64,000 bases of DNA, from the NCBI RefSeq assembly GCF_900446255.1, contig NZ_UIGI01000001.1, forward strand, positions 274,763-338,762, in the 5' to 3' direction. The first letter of the stretch is position 1. Each line of letters opens with the position of its first letter. Positions 1 to 9,977 of this stretch are shown here, piece by piece. The stretch is from Buttiauxella agrestis (GTDB lineage: Bacteria > Pseudomonadota > Gammaproteobacteria > Enterobacterales > Enterobacteriaceae). The position numbers and the translations under genes were made by a program. The notes under the pieces were generated by a model. The model ran no database searches. It saw nothing but the letters and a program-made list of their open reading frames with translations, and was not told where the DNA came from.

Positions 1-376
1 CACCGCAGACGCCACAACCGGTGCGCCCGGCAAGGGAGCGTCGGCGCTCTTTCAGCCCCATAAAGCGGCGGCTGGAAAGCTCAATCTGAACCTCTAAACC
101 GTTACAAACGGCTAAAACATCAATTCCGTAAATGTCTGCCGGAGATTCAATAATCCCTTCAGATAAAGAGAAACCGAGCGCAAAAAGTTCCAAATCTTTG
201 GGCGAGGCCATCATGACCACGTGAGAAATCCCGTTGTAGACCAGCGCTACTGGCACTTCTTCAGCCAGCCAGTCGCCTTTGGCCGTGAGCAAATCCTGGC
301 GTTGCCACAGCTCTATAGTCCGCGCACCAGTGACGGTGTTCACAATTTTGCTTTGATTTGGGTTGGAATTGTTCAC
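1..376 (-). CDS. fdhD: FdhD, formate dehydrogenase accessory sulfurtransferase (N-terminal part)
   Basis: FdhD passes sulfur from IscS to the bis-MGD molybdenum cofactor of formate dehydrogenases, which activates enzymes such as FdoG. Only the first ~125 residues are in the window; the rest lies beyond the left edge. I chose a GTG start at 374-376 ([10 protein letters not shown]...) because the frame is open from there. The conserved cysteine motif GRTGCGVCG is visible at the edge, and its two cysteines are the sulfur-carrying pair of the family. The gene is divergent from fdoG across a 172-bp promoter region, as in E. coli. Identity is firm; the exact start is less so. Confidence 0.9.
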   Translation of the reverse strand, partial: MNNSNPNQSKIVNTVTGARTIELWQRQDLLTAKGDWLAEEVPVALVYNGISHVVMMASPKDLELFALGFSLSEGIIESPADIYGIDVLAVCNGLEVQIELSSRRFMGLKERRRSLAGRTGCGVCG

Positions 377-548
377 TTTGTCTTAACCTGATTGGAACAG
401 CCTTAATTCTAATGTGGTATTCTGGAAACACTAACCCTTCTGGAGTAGGGGATATTTCCAGTTCGGTTTGATTGTGGACTTTTGCGGCGCAGACCGCAAA
501 AAAAATACACCTATAAGTCATGTGAAAATGTCGAAACAAGGAGCACCC

Positions 549-3500
549 ATGCAGGTCAGCAGAAGACAGTTCTTTAAGATCTGTGCTGGCGGTATGGCAG
601 GGACTACAGCAGCGGCACTGGGTTTTGCCCCGGGCGTTGCACTGGCGGAAACACGGCAATACAAATTACTACGTACCCGTGAAACGCGTAATACCTGCAC
701 ATACTGTTCCGTCGGTTGCGGGCTATTGATGTACAGCCTCGGTGACGGCGCGAAAAATGCCAAAGCATCTATCTTCCATATTGAAGGTGACCCGGACCAT
801 CCGGTAAACCGTGGTGCACTTTGCCCTAAAGGCGCAGGACTGGTGGATTTCATCCACAGCGAAAGCCGTCTTAAATTCCCTTCATACCGCGCACCAGGCT
901 CGGATAAGTGGGAACAAATCAGCTGGGAAACGGCGTTTGACCGTATCGCCAAACTGATGAAAGAAGACCGCGATGCTAACTTTATTGCGCAGAACGACCA
1001 GGGAACCACGGTCAACCGTTGGCTCTCCACCGGTATGTTGTGTGCATCAGCCTCCAGTAATGAAACCGGCTATTTAACCCAGAAATTTTCCCGCGCCCTC
1101 GGCATGTTAGCCGTAGATAACCAGGCGCGTGTCTGACACGGACCAACGGTAGCAAGTCTTGCTCCAACATTTGGTCGCGGTGCGATGACCAACCACTGGG
1201 TTGATATCAAGAACGCCGATCTCGTTATAGTTATGGGTGGCAACGCCGCAGAAGCGCATCCCGTCGGGTTCCGCTGGGCGATGGAAGCCAAAATCCACAA
1301 CGGTGCGAAGCTGATTGTTATCGATCCGCGCTTTACGCGTACCGCTTCGGTGGCGGATTTCTACACCCCTATTCGTTCCGGTTCAGACATCGCTTTCTTG
1401 TCTGGCGTGTTGCTGTACCTGATCAACAACAATAAATACAACCGTGAATACGTTGAGGCTTACACCAACGCCAATCTGATTGTGCGTGAGGATTACAGCT
1501 TCGATGACGGCCTGTTCTCGGGCTATGACGCGGCGAACCGTAAATACGACAAAACCACCTGGAACTATGAGCTGGACGAAAAAGGCTTCGCGAAACGCGA
1601 CCTGACGCTGACTCATCCACGTTGCGTGTGGAACCTGCTCAAAGAGCACGTTTCCCGTTATACGCCAGAAGTGGTTTCCAATATTTGTGGCACCCCGAAA
1701 GACGACTTCCTGAAAGTTTGTGAATACATCGCAGCGACCAGCGTAAAAGATAAAACCGCGTCGTTCTTGTACGCGCTGGGCTGGACGCAACACTCGGTTG
1801 GCGCGCAGAACATTCGCACCATGGCGATGATTCAGTTGCTGCTCGGCAACATGGGAATGGCAGGCGGCGGCGTGAACGCCCTGCGTGGCCACTCCAACAT
1901 TCAGGGTCTGACGGATCTCGGCCTGCTGTCACAAAGCCTGCCAGGCTATATGACGCTGCCGAATGAAAAACAGCCTGACCTCCAGACTTACCTTGCTGCC
2001 AACACGCCGAAACCGCTGCTTGAAGGCCAGGTCAACTACTGGGGCAACTACCCGAAATTCTTCGTTTCGATGATGAAAGCCTTCTTTGGCGACAAAGCCA
2101 CAGCGGAAAATAGCTGGGGTTATGACTGGTTGCCGAAATGGGACAAGGGCTACGACGTCCTGCAATATTTCGAGATGATGAACCAGGGCAAGGTGAACGG
2201 CTATCTGTGCCAGGGCTTCAACCCTGTTGCCTCGTTCCCGAACAAAAACAAAGTCATTGCGTCACTGTCGAAGCTGAAATTCCTCGTGACCATCGACCCG
2301 CTGAACACTGAAACCTCGAACTTCTGGCAAAACCACGGCGAGATAAACGATGTCGACCCGTCGAAAATCCAGACCGAAGTGTTCCGCCTGCCATCCACCT
2401 GCTTTGCTGAAGAAAACGGTTCTATCGTTAACTCCGGTCGCTGGTTGCAGTGGCACTGGAAAGGTGCGGACGCCCCAGGGGAAGCGCTGAACGACGGCGA
2501 AATCCTTGCGGGTATCTTTAGCCGTATGCGCCACATGTACCAGAGCGAAGGCGGTGCGCTGCCTGAGCAAGTGCTGAACATGACCTGGAATTACCTGACG
2601 CCAGACAACCCGGCTCCGGAAGAAGTGGCGATGGAAAGCAACGGCAAAGCGTTGCAGGACGTGGTCGATCCGGCAACCGGCGCGGTACTGGTGAAAAAAG
2701 GTCAACAGCTCAGTTCGTTCGCGCAACTGCGCGATGACGGCACCACGTCCAGTGGCTGCTGGATTTTCGCCGGTTCCTGGACGCCAGACGGCAACCAGAT
2801 GGCACGCCGCGATAACGCTGATCCGTCTGGTTTGGGTAACACGCTAGGCTGGGCCTGGGCGTGGCCGCTCAACCGCCGCATTCTGTATAACCGTGCTTCT
2901 GCTGATCCCGCGGGTAAACCGTGGGATGAAAAACGCCGCCTGATCTCCTGGGATGGCGCGAAGTGGAGCGGCGCGGATATTGCCGACTACAGCACTGCCG
3001 CACCGGGCACTGACGTTGGGCCGTTCATCATGCAGCCGGAAGGTTTAGGGCGCTTGTTTGCTATCGACAAGATGGCAGAAGGGCCGTTCCCGGAACACTA
3101 CGAGCCGTTTGAAACGCCGCTAGGCACCAACCCGCTGCACCCGAATGTGGTTTCTAACCCGGCGGCACGCGTGTTCAAAGGTGATCTGGAAGCGATGGGC
3201 AAGCACGACAAGTTCCCGTATGTCGGCACCACGTATCGTTTGACCGAGCATTTCCACTACTGGACTAAACACGCGGTACTGAACGCCATCGCACAGCCAG
3301 AGCAGTTTATCGAGATTGGCGAAAAGCTCGCAAATTCACTCGGCATTGCTCACGGCGACACGGTGAAAGTCTCCTCCAACCGTGGCTTTATCAAAGCCAA
3401 AGCGGTGGTTACTAAGCGTATTCGCCAGCTCGATGTGAACGGTCAGAAAGTGGACACCATCGGTATTCCGATTCACTGGGGTTATGAAGGTGTGGCGAAG

Positions 3501-3599
3501 AAAGGCTTTATTGCTAACACCCTGACGCCATTTGTCGGTGATGCCAACACGCAAACGCCTGAATTTAAGGCGTTCCTGGTCAATGTGGAAAAGGTGTAA
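549..3599 (+). CDS. fdoG: Formate dehydrogenase-O major subunit (selenoprotein)
   Basis: This is the catalytic alpha subunit of the periplasm-facing formate dehydrogenase-O. It oxidises formate to CO2 and passes electrons to FdoH and FdoI. The start at 549 follows a clear AAGGAG and gives a twin-arginine signal (SRRQFFK) ending near ALA. A [4Fe-4S] cysteine set (CTYCSVGCG...CPKG) follows. The frame is interrupted by TGA at 1134-1136, codon 196, exactly the selenocysteine position of FdoG/FdnG, and continues in the same frame (HGPTVASLAP). Total length is 1016 codons, equal to E. coli FdoG. An ordinary gene caller would split this gene in two. It heads fdoGHI-fdhE. Confidence 0.97.
1134..1176 (+). 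promoter_or_regulatory. Selenocysteine UGA and bSECIS hairpin in fdoG
   Basis: The TGA at 1134-1136 is followed at once by a foldable stretch. An outer CCAA...TTGG pairing encloses an apical GCAA-gtc-TTGC element, matching the position and loop style of bacterial SECIS hairpins bound by SelB. Base pairing was judged by eye; the recoding role rests on the position of the codon in the fdoG family. Confidence 0.85.
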
Positions 3600-3611
3600 C
3601 GGAGACGAATT

Positions 3612-4517
3612 ATGGCTTATCAATCTCAGGACATCATCCGTCGTTCCGCCACCAACGGCCTCACGCCCGCGCCACAAGCGCGGGGAAGTCAGCAAGAGGT
3701 CGCGAAACTTATCGACGTCACCACCTGTATCGGCTGCAAAGCCTGCCAGGTGGCGTGTTCGGAGTGGAACGATCTGCGTGATGAAATCGGCAGCAACGTC
3801 GGAGTTTACGACAACCCGGCTGATTTGACCGCCAAATCATGGACGGTCATGCGCTTCTCGGAAGTGGAGCAAAACGACAAACTGGAATGGTTAATCCGCA
3901 AAGATGGCTGTATGCACTGTGCGGACCCTGGCTGCCTGAAAGCCTGCCCGGCTGAAGGTGCCATCATTCAGTACGCCAATGGTATTGTCGATTTCCAGTC
4001 CGAGCAGTGCATCGGCTGCGGTTACTGCATCGCCGGTTGCCCGTTTGATGTGCCGCGCCTGAACCCGGAGGACAACCGCGTCTACAAATGCACCCTGTGC
4101 GTAGACCGTGTGACCGTCGGCCAGGAGCCTGCTTGCGTGAAAACTTGCCCGACCGGTGCGATTCATTTTGGCTCGAAAGAGTCGATGAAAACCCTGGCGG
4201 GCGAGCGCGTGGCAGAGCTGAAAACACGCGGTTATGACAACGCCGGATTGTACGACCCGGAAGGCGTTGGCGGCACTCACGTTATGTACGTGCTGCATCA
4301 TGCGGACAAGCCGACGCTGTACCACGGCCTGCCGGAGAATCCGTCCATCAGCCCAACCGTGAAATTCTGGAAAGGTGTCTGGAAGCCGCTCGCCGCTATT
4401 GGCTTTGCTGCGACCTTCGCCGCCAGCGTGTTCCACTATGTGGGAGTCGGCCCGAACCGTGCCGATGATGAAGACGAAAACTTGCACCATGACGATGACG
4501 AGGTGCGCAAACCATGA
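3612..4517 (+). CDS. fdoH: Formate dehydrogenase-O iron-sulfur subunit
   Basis: This beta subunit carries four [4Fe-4S] clusters that relay electrons from FdoG to the cytochrome b subunit. The 301 residues contain the expected ferredoxin-type cysteine groups: [11 protein letters not shown] near residue 39, [14 protein letters not shown] near 98, [12 protein letters not shown] near 134 and CTLCVDR...CVKTCP. One C-terminal membrane helix (near residues 255-275) anchors it, and an acidic His/Asp tail follows. It starts 12 bp after fdoG, and its stop overlaps the fdoI start by 4 bp, so translation is probably coupled. Confidence 0.96.
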   Translation: MAYQSQDIIRRSATNGLTPAPQARGSQQEVAKLIDVTTCIGCKACQVACSEWNDLRDEIGSNVGVYDNPADLTAKSWTVMRFSEVEQNDKLEWLIRKDGCMHCADPGCLKACPAEGAIIQYANGIVDFQSEQCIGCGYCIAGCPFDVPRLNPEDNRVYKCTLCVDRVTVGQEPACVKTCPTGAIHFGSKESMKTLAGERVAELKTRGYDNAGLYDPEGVGGTHVMYVLHHADKPTLYHGLPENPSISPTVKFWKGVWKPLAAIGFAATFAASVFHYVGVGPNRADDEDENLHHDDDEVRKP

Positions 4518-5149
4518 AAAAACAAGTGACCATTCAACGTTACAGCGCACCAGAGCGTATCAACCACTGGATCACCGCCTTCTGCTTCATACTGGCGGCG
4601 GTGAGCGGGCTGGGGTTCTTCTTCCCATCCTTTAACTGGCTGATGCACATTCTGGGTACGCCGCAGCTGGCGCGCATCCTCCATCCGTTCGTCGGTGTGG
4701 TGATGTTTGCCTCGTTTATCATCATGTTTTTCCGTTACTGGCACCACAATCTAATCAATCGGGATGATATCTTTTGGGCGAAGAATATTCGTAAGATCGT
4801 CGTCAACGAGGAAGTGGGTGACACCGGGCGTTATAACTTCGGCCAGAAATGCGTGTTCTGGGCGGCGATTATTTTCCTGGTGCTACTGCTGGTGAGCGGC
4901 GTGATTATCTGGCGTCCTTACTTCGCTCCTGCTTTCTCAATCCCGGTGATTCGCGTAGCCCTGATGGTGCATTCATTTGCCGCAGTGGCACTGATTGTGG
5001 TTATTATGGTCCACATCTACGCCGCCCTTTGGGTGAAAGGCACGATTACCGCGATGGTGGAAGGCTGGGTCACAACATCCTGGGCGAAGAAACACCATCC
5101 AAAATGGTATCGTGAAGTTCGCCAAAAACAGGAAAAACGACAGGAATGA
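4514..5149 (+). CDS. fdoI: Formate dehydrogenase-O cytochrome b556 subunit
   Basis: This gamma subunit is a 211-residue membrane cytochrome b with four hydrophobic helices. It takes electrons from FdoH through two hemes b and reduces quinone. Histidines sit in or next to the helices ([36 protein letters not shown]), as expected for heme ligands. Its ATG overlaps the fdoH stop (ATGA), and its own stop overlaps the fdhE start in the same way. Confidence 0.95.
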   Translation: MKKQVTIQRYSAPERINHWITAFCFILAAVSGLGFFFPSFNWLMHILGTPQLARILHPFVGVVMFASFIIMFFRYWHHNLINRDDIFWAKNIRKIVVNEEVGDTGRYNFGQKCVFWAAIIFLVLLLVSGVIIWRPYFAPAFSIPVIRVALMVHSFAAVALIVVIMVHIYAALWVKGTITAMVEGWVTTSWAKKHHPKWYREVRQKQEKRQE

Positions 5150-6075
5150 GCATTCGCATAATCCCGCAAGACCAGCTGGATAAGAGCGAGAAACGTACGG
5201 CGGAGACTATCCCGCCGTTACTGTTCCCCCGGCTGAAAAATCTCTACAACCGCCGTGCAGAACGCCTGCGCGAACTGGCGACCGACAATCCGCTGGGTGA
5301 TTTCCTGCGCTTTGCGGCGCTTATTGCCCACGCGCAGGAAGTGGTGCTGTACGACCATCCGCTGGAAATGGATTTAACGGCGCTGATTCAGAAATCTTCT
5401 GAAACTGGCAAGCCGCCGCTGGATATCCATGTTCTGCCGCGTGACCCGCACTGGCAGCGCCTGCTGAATTCGTTGATTGCTGAACTGAAACCAGAGATGA
5501 GCGGCCAGGCACTGGCGGTTATCGAAAACCTGGAAAAGGCTTCAACGCAAGAGCTGGAAGAGATGGCGACTGCGCTGTTTAACGCTGATTTTGCGCTGGT
5601 TTCCAGCGACAAAGCCCCGTTCATTTGGGCTGCGTTATCGCTTTACTGGGCGCAAATGGCGAGCCTGATTCCAGGGCGTGCGAAAGCGGAATACGGCGAG
5701 CAACGCCAGTTCTGCCCGGTTTGCGGTTCGATGCCGGTTTCCAGCATCGTTCAGATTGGCGGCACCAGTGGCTTGCGTTACTTGCACTGCAACTTGTGTG
5801 AAACCGAGTGGCACGTGGTGCGTGTGAAATGTAGCAACTGCGAGCAAACCCGCGATTTGAACTACTGGTCGCTGGAAAGCGAACAGTCAGCGATTAAAGC
5901 GGAAAGCTGTGGCGACTGCGGCACCTACTTGAAGATTCTCTATCAGGAAAAAGATGCCAAAGTAGAAGCCGTGGCCGACGATTTAGCCACGCTGGTGCTG
6001 GATGCACGCATGGAGCAAGAAGGTTTTGCCCGCAGCAGTATCAATCCTTTCCTCTTCCCAGGGGAAGGCGAGTAA
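5146..6075 (+). CDS. fdhE: FdhE, formate dehydrogenase assembly protein
   Basis: FdhE is a cytoplasmic rubredoxin-like protein needed to mature the respiratory formate dehydrogenases before Tat export. The 309-residue product has the family's paired zinc/iron CxxC motifs in its C-terminal half: [23 protein letters not shown] and CGDCGTY. It is translationally coupled to fdoI by an ATGA overlap and ends the fdo operon. Length matches E. coli FdhE. Confidence 0.95.
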   Translation: MSIRIIPQDQLDKSEKRTAETIPPLLFPRLKNLYNRRAERLRELATDNPLGDFLRFAALIAHAQEVVLYDHPLEMDLTALIQKSSETGKPPLDIHVLPRDPHWQRLLNSLIAELKPEMSGQALAVIENLEKASTQELEEMATALFNADFALVSSDKAPFIWAALSLYWAQMASLIPGRAKAEYGEQRQFCPVCGSMPVSSIVQIGGTSGLRYLHCNLCETEWHVVRVKCSNCEQTRDLNYWSLESEQSAIKAESCGDCGTYLKILYQEKDAKVEAVADDLATLVLDARMEQEGFARSSINPFLFPGEGE

Positions 6076-6135
6076 TAAGTCCCCGGGGCGGAGAGCGTTG
6101 GCTTATCCGCCCTGGTCATCACACAGGATCACAGT

Positions 6136-7044
6136 ATGTCCCTCGAACCCGCAATTGCCGGGCTGGTTGATGAATTCATCGACTCTGGCCGTCCTTCTTC
6201 ACGCCAACAAACTTTTGCTGAACGCCGCGCCGGGTATATCGCCAGCGCTGTTTTAGCGGGCGAAACCGAAACCCGAGTCGACGTGAAAGACATCAGTCTT
6301 AATGGCTGCACGTTACGTATATTTTCCCCACTCAAGGCGGCTGGGTCACTCCCCGCCGTGATCTACTACCACGGCGGTTGCTTTGTTAGCGGTGGGTTTG
6401 AAACCCATGACAATCAGTTACGTCAGCTTTGCTATCACAGTGGTTGCCGGGTGATTGCCGTTCAGTATCGTCTGGCACCGGAGCACACTTATCCGGCTGC
6501 GCATGATGATGCTGAGCGTGCAGCGGACGCTATCTGGAAAGCGGCGGAACAACTGGAAGTGAATCGTGAACGAATTACGCTCGCGGGCGACAGCGCCGGC
6601 GGACACATTGCCCTGGTGACGGCTCTGCGCCTGAAAAGTGCGGGAAACTGGCTGCCTGCACGGTTGATGCTGATTTACCCGATGCTGGACGCGACGGCAG
6701 AATCTGTCAGTTATCAGGAAAATGGCTACGACTACATCATTACCCGCGATACGCTGCTTTCAGGTTACGAAGCCTATATGCCCGACCTTGACTCAATGGA
6801 TGAAGAGGCCAGCCCGTTATTTCGTGAAGATTTTGCAGGCTTGCCACCGGTACATATTATCACCGCTGAATACGACCCCCTTCGTAATGAAGGCGAGGTT
6901 CTGCATGAGTGCCTGATGGATCAAGGCGTTGAGTCCACCTGCCAACGCTATCTCGGCGTGATCCACGGCTTTTTCCAGCTTGGTGGTATCAGCCAGGCAG
7001 CCCGCGATGCCATGCGTGATGTTGCGTGGCGGGTCGGTCAATAA
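6136..7044 (+). CDS. Alpha/beta hydrolase of the hormone-sensitive-lipase (Aes-like) family
   Basis: This is probably a cytoplasmic carboxylesterase or acetylhydrolase. The 302 residues show the HSL-family oxyanion motif YYHGGCF near residue 76 (the usual HGGG has Cys as its last residue here), the nucleophile elbow GDSAGGH near 151, the acid in EYDPLRNEG near 245 and the catalytic His in VIHGFF near 276. It follows fdhE by 60 bp with its own AGGATC ribosome site, and a strong hairpin terminator follows, so it may be a separate unit. The substrate cannot be told from sequence. Confidence 0.8.
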   Translation: MSLEPAIAGLVDEFIDSGRPSSRQQTFAERRAGYIASAVLAGETETRVDVKDISLNGCTLRIFSPLKAAGSLPAVIYYHGGCFVSGGFETHDNQLRQLCYHSGCRVIAVQYRLAPEHTYPAAHDDAERAADAIWKAAEQLEVNRERITLAGDSAGGHIALVTALRLKSAGNWLPARLMLIYPMLDATAESVSYQENGYDYIITRDTLLSGYEAYMPDLDSMDEEASPLFREDFAGLPPVHIITAEYDPLRNEGEVLHECLMDQGVESTCQRYLGVIHGFFQLGGISQAARDAMRDVAWRVGQ

Positions 7045-7068
7045 GCTCAATCACCCCCTCGCACCACT

Positions 7069-7099
7069 CCGGCCAGGTTGTTCTGGCCGGGGCTTTTTG
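7069..7099 (+). terminator. Rho-independent terminator after the esterase
   Basis: An 8-bp stem CCGGCCAG / CTGGCCGG with a 6-nt loop is followed by GGCTTTTTG. It ends the rightward fdo/esterase transcription and faces the convergent sigma-factor gene. Confidence 0.8.
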
Positions 7100-7124
7100 T
7101 TCAGAGAAACCCGATTCTCCGCAC

Positions 7125-7694
7125 TCAGCCTTCCGTTAGCTCGTCATAAAGATTGCGAAGACGGGTTCGTAGATAAAGCACGGCCTTGTGTTTGCGGGAT
7201 AACAGGGCCTGAACGCTAATACCTGTTTCTTCCGCTAACTCTTTAAAGCTGTAGCCGTGGAGTTCGGTTTTTTCGAACGCCTCACGTTGCGCCACAGGAA
7301 GCTCCGACATCGCATCTTCCAGCTCATCCCAGAGCAGCTGACTCAAATATTCGTCTTCCGGTGACTGTGGTACGCCAAACAACGTTTCCGCCAGTTCGTC
7401 TTCAGGAAGGAAGCCATCATCGTCGTCAGAGTAATAGTCAGAAAGCGGAAGCTCGCGCTTTTTACGCGCCCTGTCGGTCATTTCATTACGTGCAGCGCGA
7501 AACAACCAGGCGGCGACGTTCTCCACCGGTTGCTCCACTTTCATCAACTGCCATGTTACTTCTTGCAGGATATCGTCTGCGTCATCACGTATCGGCGTGC
7601 GGCCAACGATAAACGCTTTCAGCTTCGAGCGACACGCAGTGAGCGCCAACATGACTCGAGAATGTCCTGCCGTCCCGGCTTTCATTATCGTCAC
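7125..7694 (-). CDS. ECF-type RNA polymerase sigma factor
   Basis: This is a sigma-70 family protein of the extracytoplasmic-function class, about 187-189 residues. Region 2 is visible as RDDADDILQEVTWQLM...NVAAWLFRAARNEMTDRAR. Region 4 with its helix-turn-helix is visible as LPVAQREAFEKTELHGYSFKELAEETGIS. An acidic Asp/Glu-rich linker joins them. The start is GTG at 7694, overlapping the stop of the upstream membrane gene, or the ATG at 7685. The pairing suggests it is co-expressed with, and perhaps controlled by, that His-rich membrane protein. The target regulon is unknown. Confidence 0.8.
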   Translation of the reverse strand: MTIMKAGTAGHSRVMLALTACRSKLKAFIVGRTPIRDDADDILQEVTWQLMKVEQPVENVAAWLFRAARNEMTDRARKKRELPLSDYYSDDDDGFLPEDELAETLFGVPQSPEDEYLSQLLWDELEDAMSELPVAQREAFEKTELHGYSFKELAEETGISVQALLSRKHKAVLYLRTRLRNLYDELTEG

Positions 7695-8167
7695 TCAGCT
7701 TGCGTCGGTTTCTGGGCGTTATCTTCCGGCTTCTGACGGCAATGCTCATGCTCACCATGGCGCTCGTGGCGATCGGCATGATGCTCATCGCGATGATGGC
7801 AATGCCCGCGACCATGACGCCAGAATCCCCCACGGCGCTGCTGAACGAATTGCTCGCGCTGCTCTGGTGTCATTTGCATCCAGCGTTCATGCATACGACG
7901 GCGATCGCGGCCCATACCGAACATCCCAGGACGTAGACCCAAACCGCCGAACAGAATCCGACACAGCACCAGCAACCCAAGCGCCTGCCAGAAACCAATG
8001 CTTTTCACGCCGATAATTGCAGGCAACAGCGCATTCCACAGCGACATCACCAGCAGGCTTAACACGGCAATAAACACAATACCCATCAGCAATGGTTTAG
8101 CCATCGGGTGGCCGCCGAATCCGCGACCGTGCTCCCGACCATGTCCACGCATATCAAAATCTCTCAT
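7691..8167 (-). CDS. His/Arg-rich membrane protein, candidate sensor or anti-sigma partner
   Basis: I do not recognise this 158-residue protein. After a Gly/His-rich N terminus come two hydrophobic segments (about residues 24-50 and 57-75). The C-terminal half is very rich in His, Arg and Glu (RHGRGHCHHRDEHHADRHE and onward), typical of metal-binding tails, and contains MTPEQREQFVQQRRGG, similar to the heavy-metal-resistance CnrR/ZraP-type repeat. A GAGGAG ribosome site precedes the ATG. Its stop overlaps the start of the ECF sigma gene. A metal-linked membrane regulator of that sigma factor is my inference only. Confidence 0.6.
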   Translation of the reverse strand: MRDFDMRGHGREHGRGFGGHPMAKPLLMGIVFIAVLSLLVMSLWNALLPAIIGVKSIGFWQALGLLVLCRILFGGLGLRPGMFGMGRDRRRMHERWMQMTPEQREQFVQQRRGGFWRHGRGHCHHRDEHHADRHERHGEHEHCRQKPEDNAQKPTQAE

Positions 8168-8319
8168 CGTTTTTACTCCTCATCAGATTAGTTAATTATT
8201 GCTTCTGATGAGGTAGACGAATGAGAAGCAGAAATATTGCCAGGAAAATGAAATTTTTTTGCAGGCTGGAAGGAATGTGCGTTATTGGCTGCGTGCGCTT
8301 TTGCGAAGCAAGGAGTCAT

Positions 8320-8703
8320 TTATCCCAGGGAATAGGGCAAAATTACGCCTGGTAGATCCTTAAAGTCTTTTGAATTTCGAGTAATGAGTTTCCTTGCATT
8401 GATTTGCGTACTGGCCAAAATGATTGCATCAGGTAATTTCATTCCATGTTGCCGACGTAGCGCTACAGAGTGTTCTGCCACCGCCTGATTAATCGGCAAA
8501 ATTTCAAATCCACTCAGAAAGTGCCGGGTCTGCTGCTCCTGATCGTGGTGTTTTGCCCCCACCATGATTTCCATCCACGTCACAATGCTAATTGACGGGG
8601 AATTACCATAGCTTTCAATGGTTTCACGCGCTTGCGGAATCCCTTTCAGATAATCGATTAAAATATTGGTATCAAAAACAGCAGATTGCATAATCTTCAC
8701 CAT
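8320..8703 (-). CDS. VapC-like PIN-domain toxin (putative ribonuclease)
   Basis: This is a PIN-domain protein of 127 residues, the size of VapC toxins, which cleave RNA using acidic residues and Mg2+. The acidic motifs are visible: VFDTNILIDYL near residue 9, WMEIMVG near 42, LPDAIILA near 90 and TRNSKDF near 108. The ATG at 8703 overlaps the end of the antitoxin gene by 7 bp; an internal ATG at 8691 is an alternative. Overlap and order (antitoxin first) are typical of type II toxin-antitoxin pairs. Confidence 0.82.
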   Translation of the reverse strand: MVKIMQSAVFDTNILIDYLKGIPQARETIESYGNSPSISIVTWMEIMVGAKHHDQEQQTRHFLSGFEILPINQAVAEHSVALRRQHGMKLPDAIILASTQINARKLITRNSKDFKDLPGVILPYSLG

Positions 8704-8915
8704 TCCTCGCGAAGTTTGCGTTCATATTCCAAACCATCAGGTACATCTTCGCCCCAAAGACCAAATGCTTCTTTGATACTGGTTTGAGCCTGCCTTTCCA
8801 GATACTCCTCTACCGCTTCCCGTAAAAGCTCTGCTCGCGGTAAATTGCGTTTCTGTTTAAGGCTTTCAAGGCGGCTGATTGCCTCATCAGACAGATCCAG
8901 AAGAATTCGTCCCAT
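8697..8915 (-). CDS. VapB-like ribbon-helix-helix antitoxin
   Basis: A 72-residue protein starting MGRILLDLSDEAISRLE, a ribbon-helix-helix DNA-binding fold, with a charged C terminus (EYERKLREEW) expected to wrap the PIN toxin. I prefer the ATG at 8915 because GGAGAG lies 3-8 bp upstream; an ATG at 8939 would add eight residues but lacks a ribosome site. It should neutralise the adjacent toxin and repress their shared promoter. Confidence 0.75.
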   Translation of the reverse strand: MGRILLDLSDEAISRLESLKQKRNLPRAELLREAVEEYLERQAQTSIKEAFGLWGEDVPDGLEYERKLREEW

Positions 8916-8937
8916 CATCTCTCCAAACATCGTAGCC

Positions 8938-8959
8938 ATATATCATCTTAATATATCAT
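8938..8959. promoter_or_regulatory. Direct repeats at the antitoxin promoter (candidate operator)
   Basis: ATATATCAT occurs twice, at 8938-8946 and 8951-8959, spaced 13 bp, just upstream of the chosen antitoxin start. Ribbon-helix-helix antitoxins commonly bind such short repeats to autoregulate. No binding data are implied. Confidence 0.4.
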
Positions 8960-9175
8960 TTTAGTACGAATTTAAAGCGCTGCTGTTCGCAAATCAAACC
9001 CATGTGTGGGGAAGATATTTGTCAGCATCGGCTGGTTGGTATTTCTGTCTTTGGCCTTGTAAAAATGCACTATACCCCTCAAAAAGTGAGGTGTTATCTA
9101 CTTTTTCTTACGGCTTTATGAATGTGCGAGGTGTCTTCCAGAGTAAATATTTTCCAGGGGAATACGAGAAGGGGC

Positions 9176-9203
9176 ATACCAGCCAAACTAAGCTGGCTGG
9201 TAT
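9176..9203. terminator. Inverted repeat after the small lipoprotein gene
   Basis: A perfect 10-bp stem (ATACCAGCCA / TGGCTGGTAT) with an 8-nt loop lies 12 bp past the lipoprotein stop. A U-run is missing, so it is at best a weak terminator. Confidence 0.4.
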
Positions 9204-9215
9204 TTGTAGCGTAAA

Positions 9216-9437
9216 TCAGTCCTTCTTAATCATCTCAACGATTTGGTCGTTGTTAATCTGGCGTTCATTGCCTTGTTCATCGGTGTAGCGCGTCATACCT
9301 GTGTCTTTATCCACTTCTGGCTTCCCTTGCGTGACGATCATATCGCCCGTTTTGGTGGACATCACATAGTCGCTTGAGCAAGCGGTAACGGAGAGCGCAA
9401 CGCCGCTTAATAGCAAAACCGCCATCAATTTTTTCAT
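9216..9437 (-). CDS. YgdI/YgdR-family small lipoprotein
   Basis: A 73-residue protein that begins MKKLMAVLLLSGVALSVTAC, a lipoprotein signal with lipobox ending at Cys20. The mature part (DYVMSTKTGDMIVTQGKP...TGMTRYTDEQGNERQINNDQI) is the YgdI/YgdR SH3-like domain. It should be anchored to a membrane; the family's function is unsettled. The start at 9437 was chosen because it gives the complete signal peptide; the open frame upstream has no signal. Confidence 0.85.
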   Translation of the reverse strand: MKKLMAVLLLSGVALSVTACSSDYVMSTKTGDMIVTQGKPEVDKDTGMTRYTDEQGNERQINNDQIVEMIKKD

Positions 9438-9550
9438 GCTGAATTTCCCTTTAAAAGTTGAAGGGGATTTTACCTGCTCGGTGCAAGACAGATTGTTAAG
9501 GTGTATTACGAAGGGTTTTTGAGAGTTTATTTCTCCCAGCCATAAAACCA

Positions 9551-9583
9551 AAAAGCCCACATGAATTCATCATGTGGGCTTTT
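9551..9583. terminator. Bidirectional terminator hairpin
   Basis: A 14-bp perfect stem begins AAAAGCCC and ends GGGCTTTT with a 5-nt loop, giving a U-tract in both directions. It probably ends the membrane-protein gene transcribed leftward from 9977. Confidence 0.75.
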
Positions 9584-9617
9584 AACTTTTCGGATTTTAC
9601 CAACGTCGTAGCAAGGT

Positions 9618-9977
9618 TTAAGAACTCAGATGAGCCTGTTTTCTACGCGCGACATCTATGTACAAAATGCTGGCGGCAAAGGATAAGCAGGAACCAATAA
9701 TCAGGACAAAAAGATAGGAAGTGACGTAGCTATATTCTTTATCCAAATGGGAAAGCTGTTCTGAAATCAGGTCAATGTTATCAATGGTGTAGTTCTTGCA
9801 AACGTACAGCCCGTACCAGAAGGCACTGAAGGCGATCATGCAGGTGTAACTGAACCAGGTGAGTTTTTTATTTATATACTCCAGATAAAATTTTGGGTCT
9901 GAATAGGCGACTTTGAGAAGCCCCAAAAAACAGCCAAAGTAGATGCCAATCAACCACTTCAACACATCCCAGTTCAT
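9618..9977 (-). CDS. Small membrane protein of unknown function
   Basis: I do not recognise this 119-residue protein. It has three hydrophobic segments (about residues 5-25, 39-60 and 84-108) and a short basic C terminus (DVARRKQAH). AGAGG precedes the ATG at a good distance and a strong terminator follows, so it is probably a real single-gene unit. Confidence 0.6.
   Translation of the reverse strand: MNWDVLKWLIGIYFGCFLGLLKVAYSDPKFYLEYINKKLTWFSYTCMIAFSAFWYGLYVCKNYTIDNIDLISEQLSHLDKEYSYVTSYLFVLIIGSCLSFAASILYIDVARRKQAHLSS

Noticed and set aside
1134..1136. Stop codon splitting fdoG into two genes
   Set aside because: It is the selenocysteine UGA at codon 196 with a following hairpin; the frame continues and total length matches FdoG.
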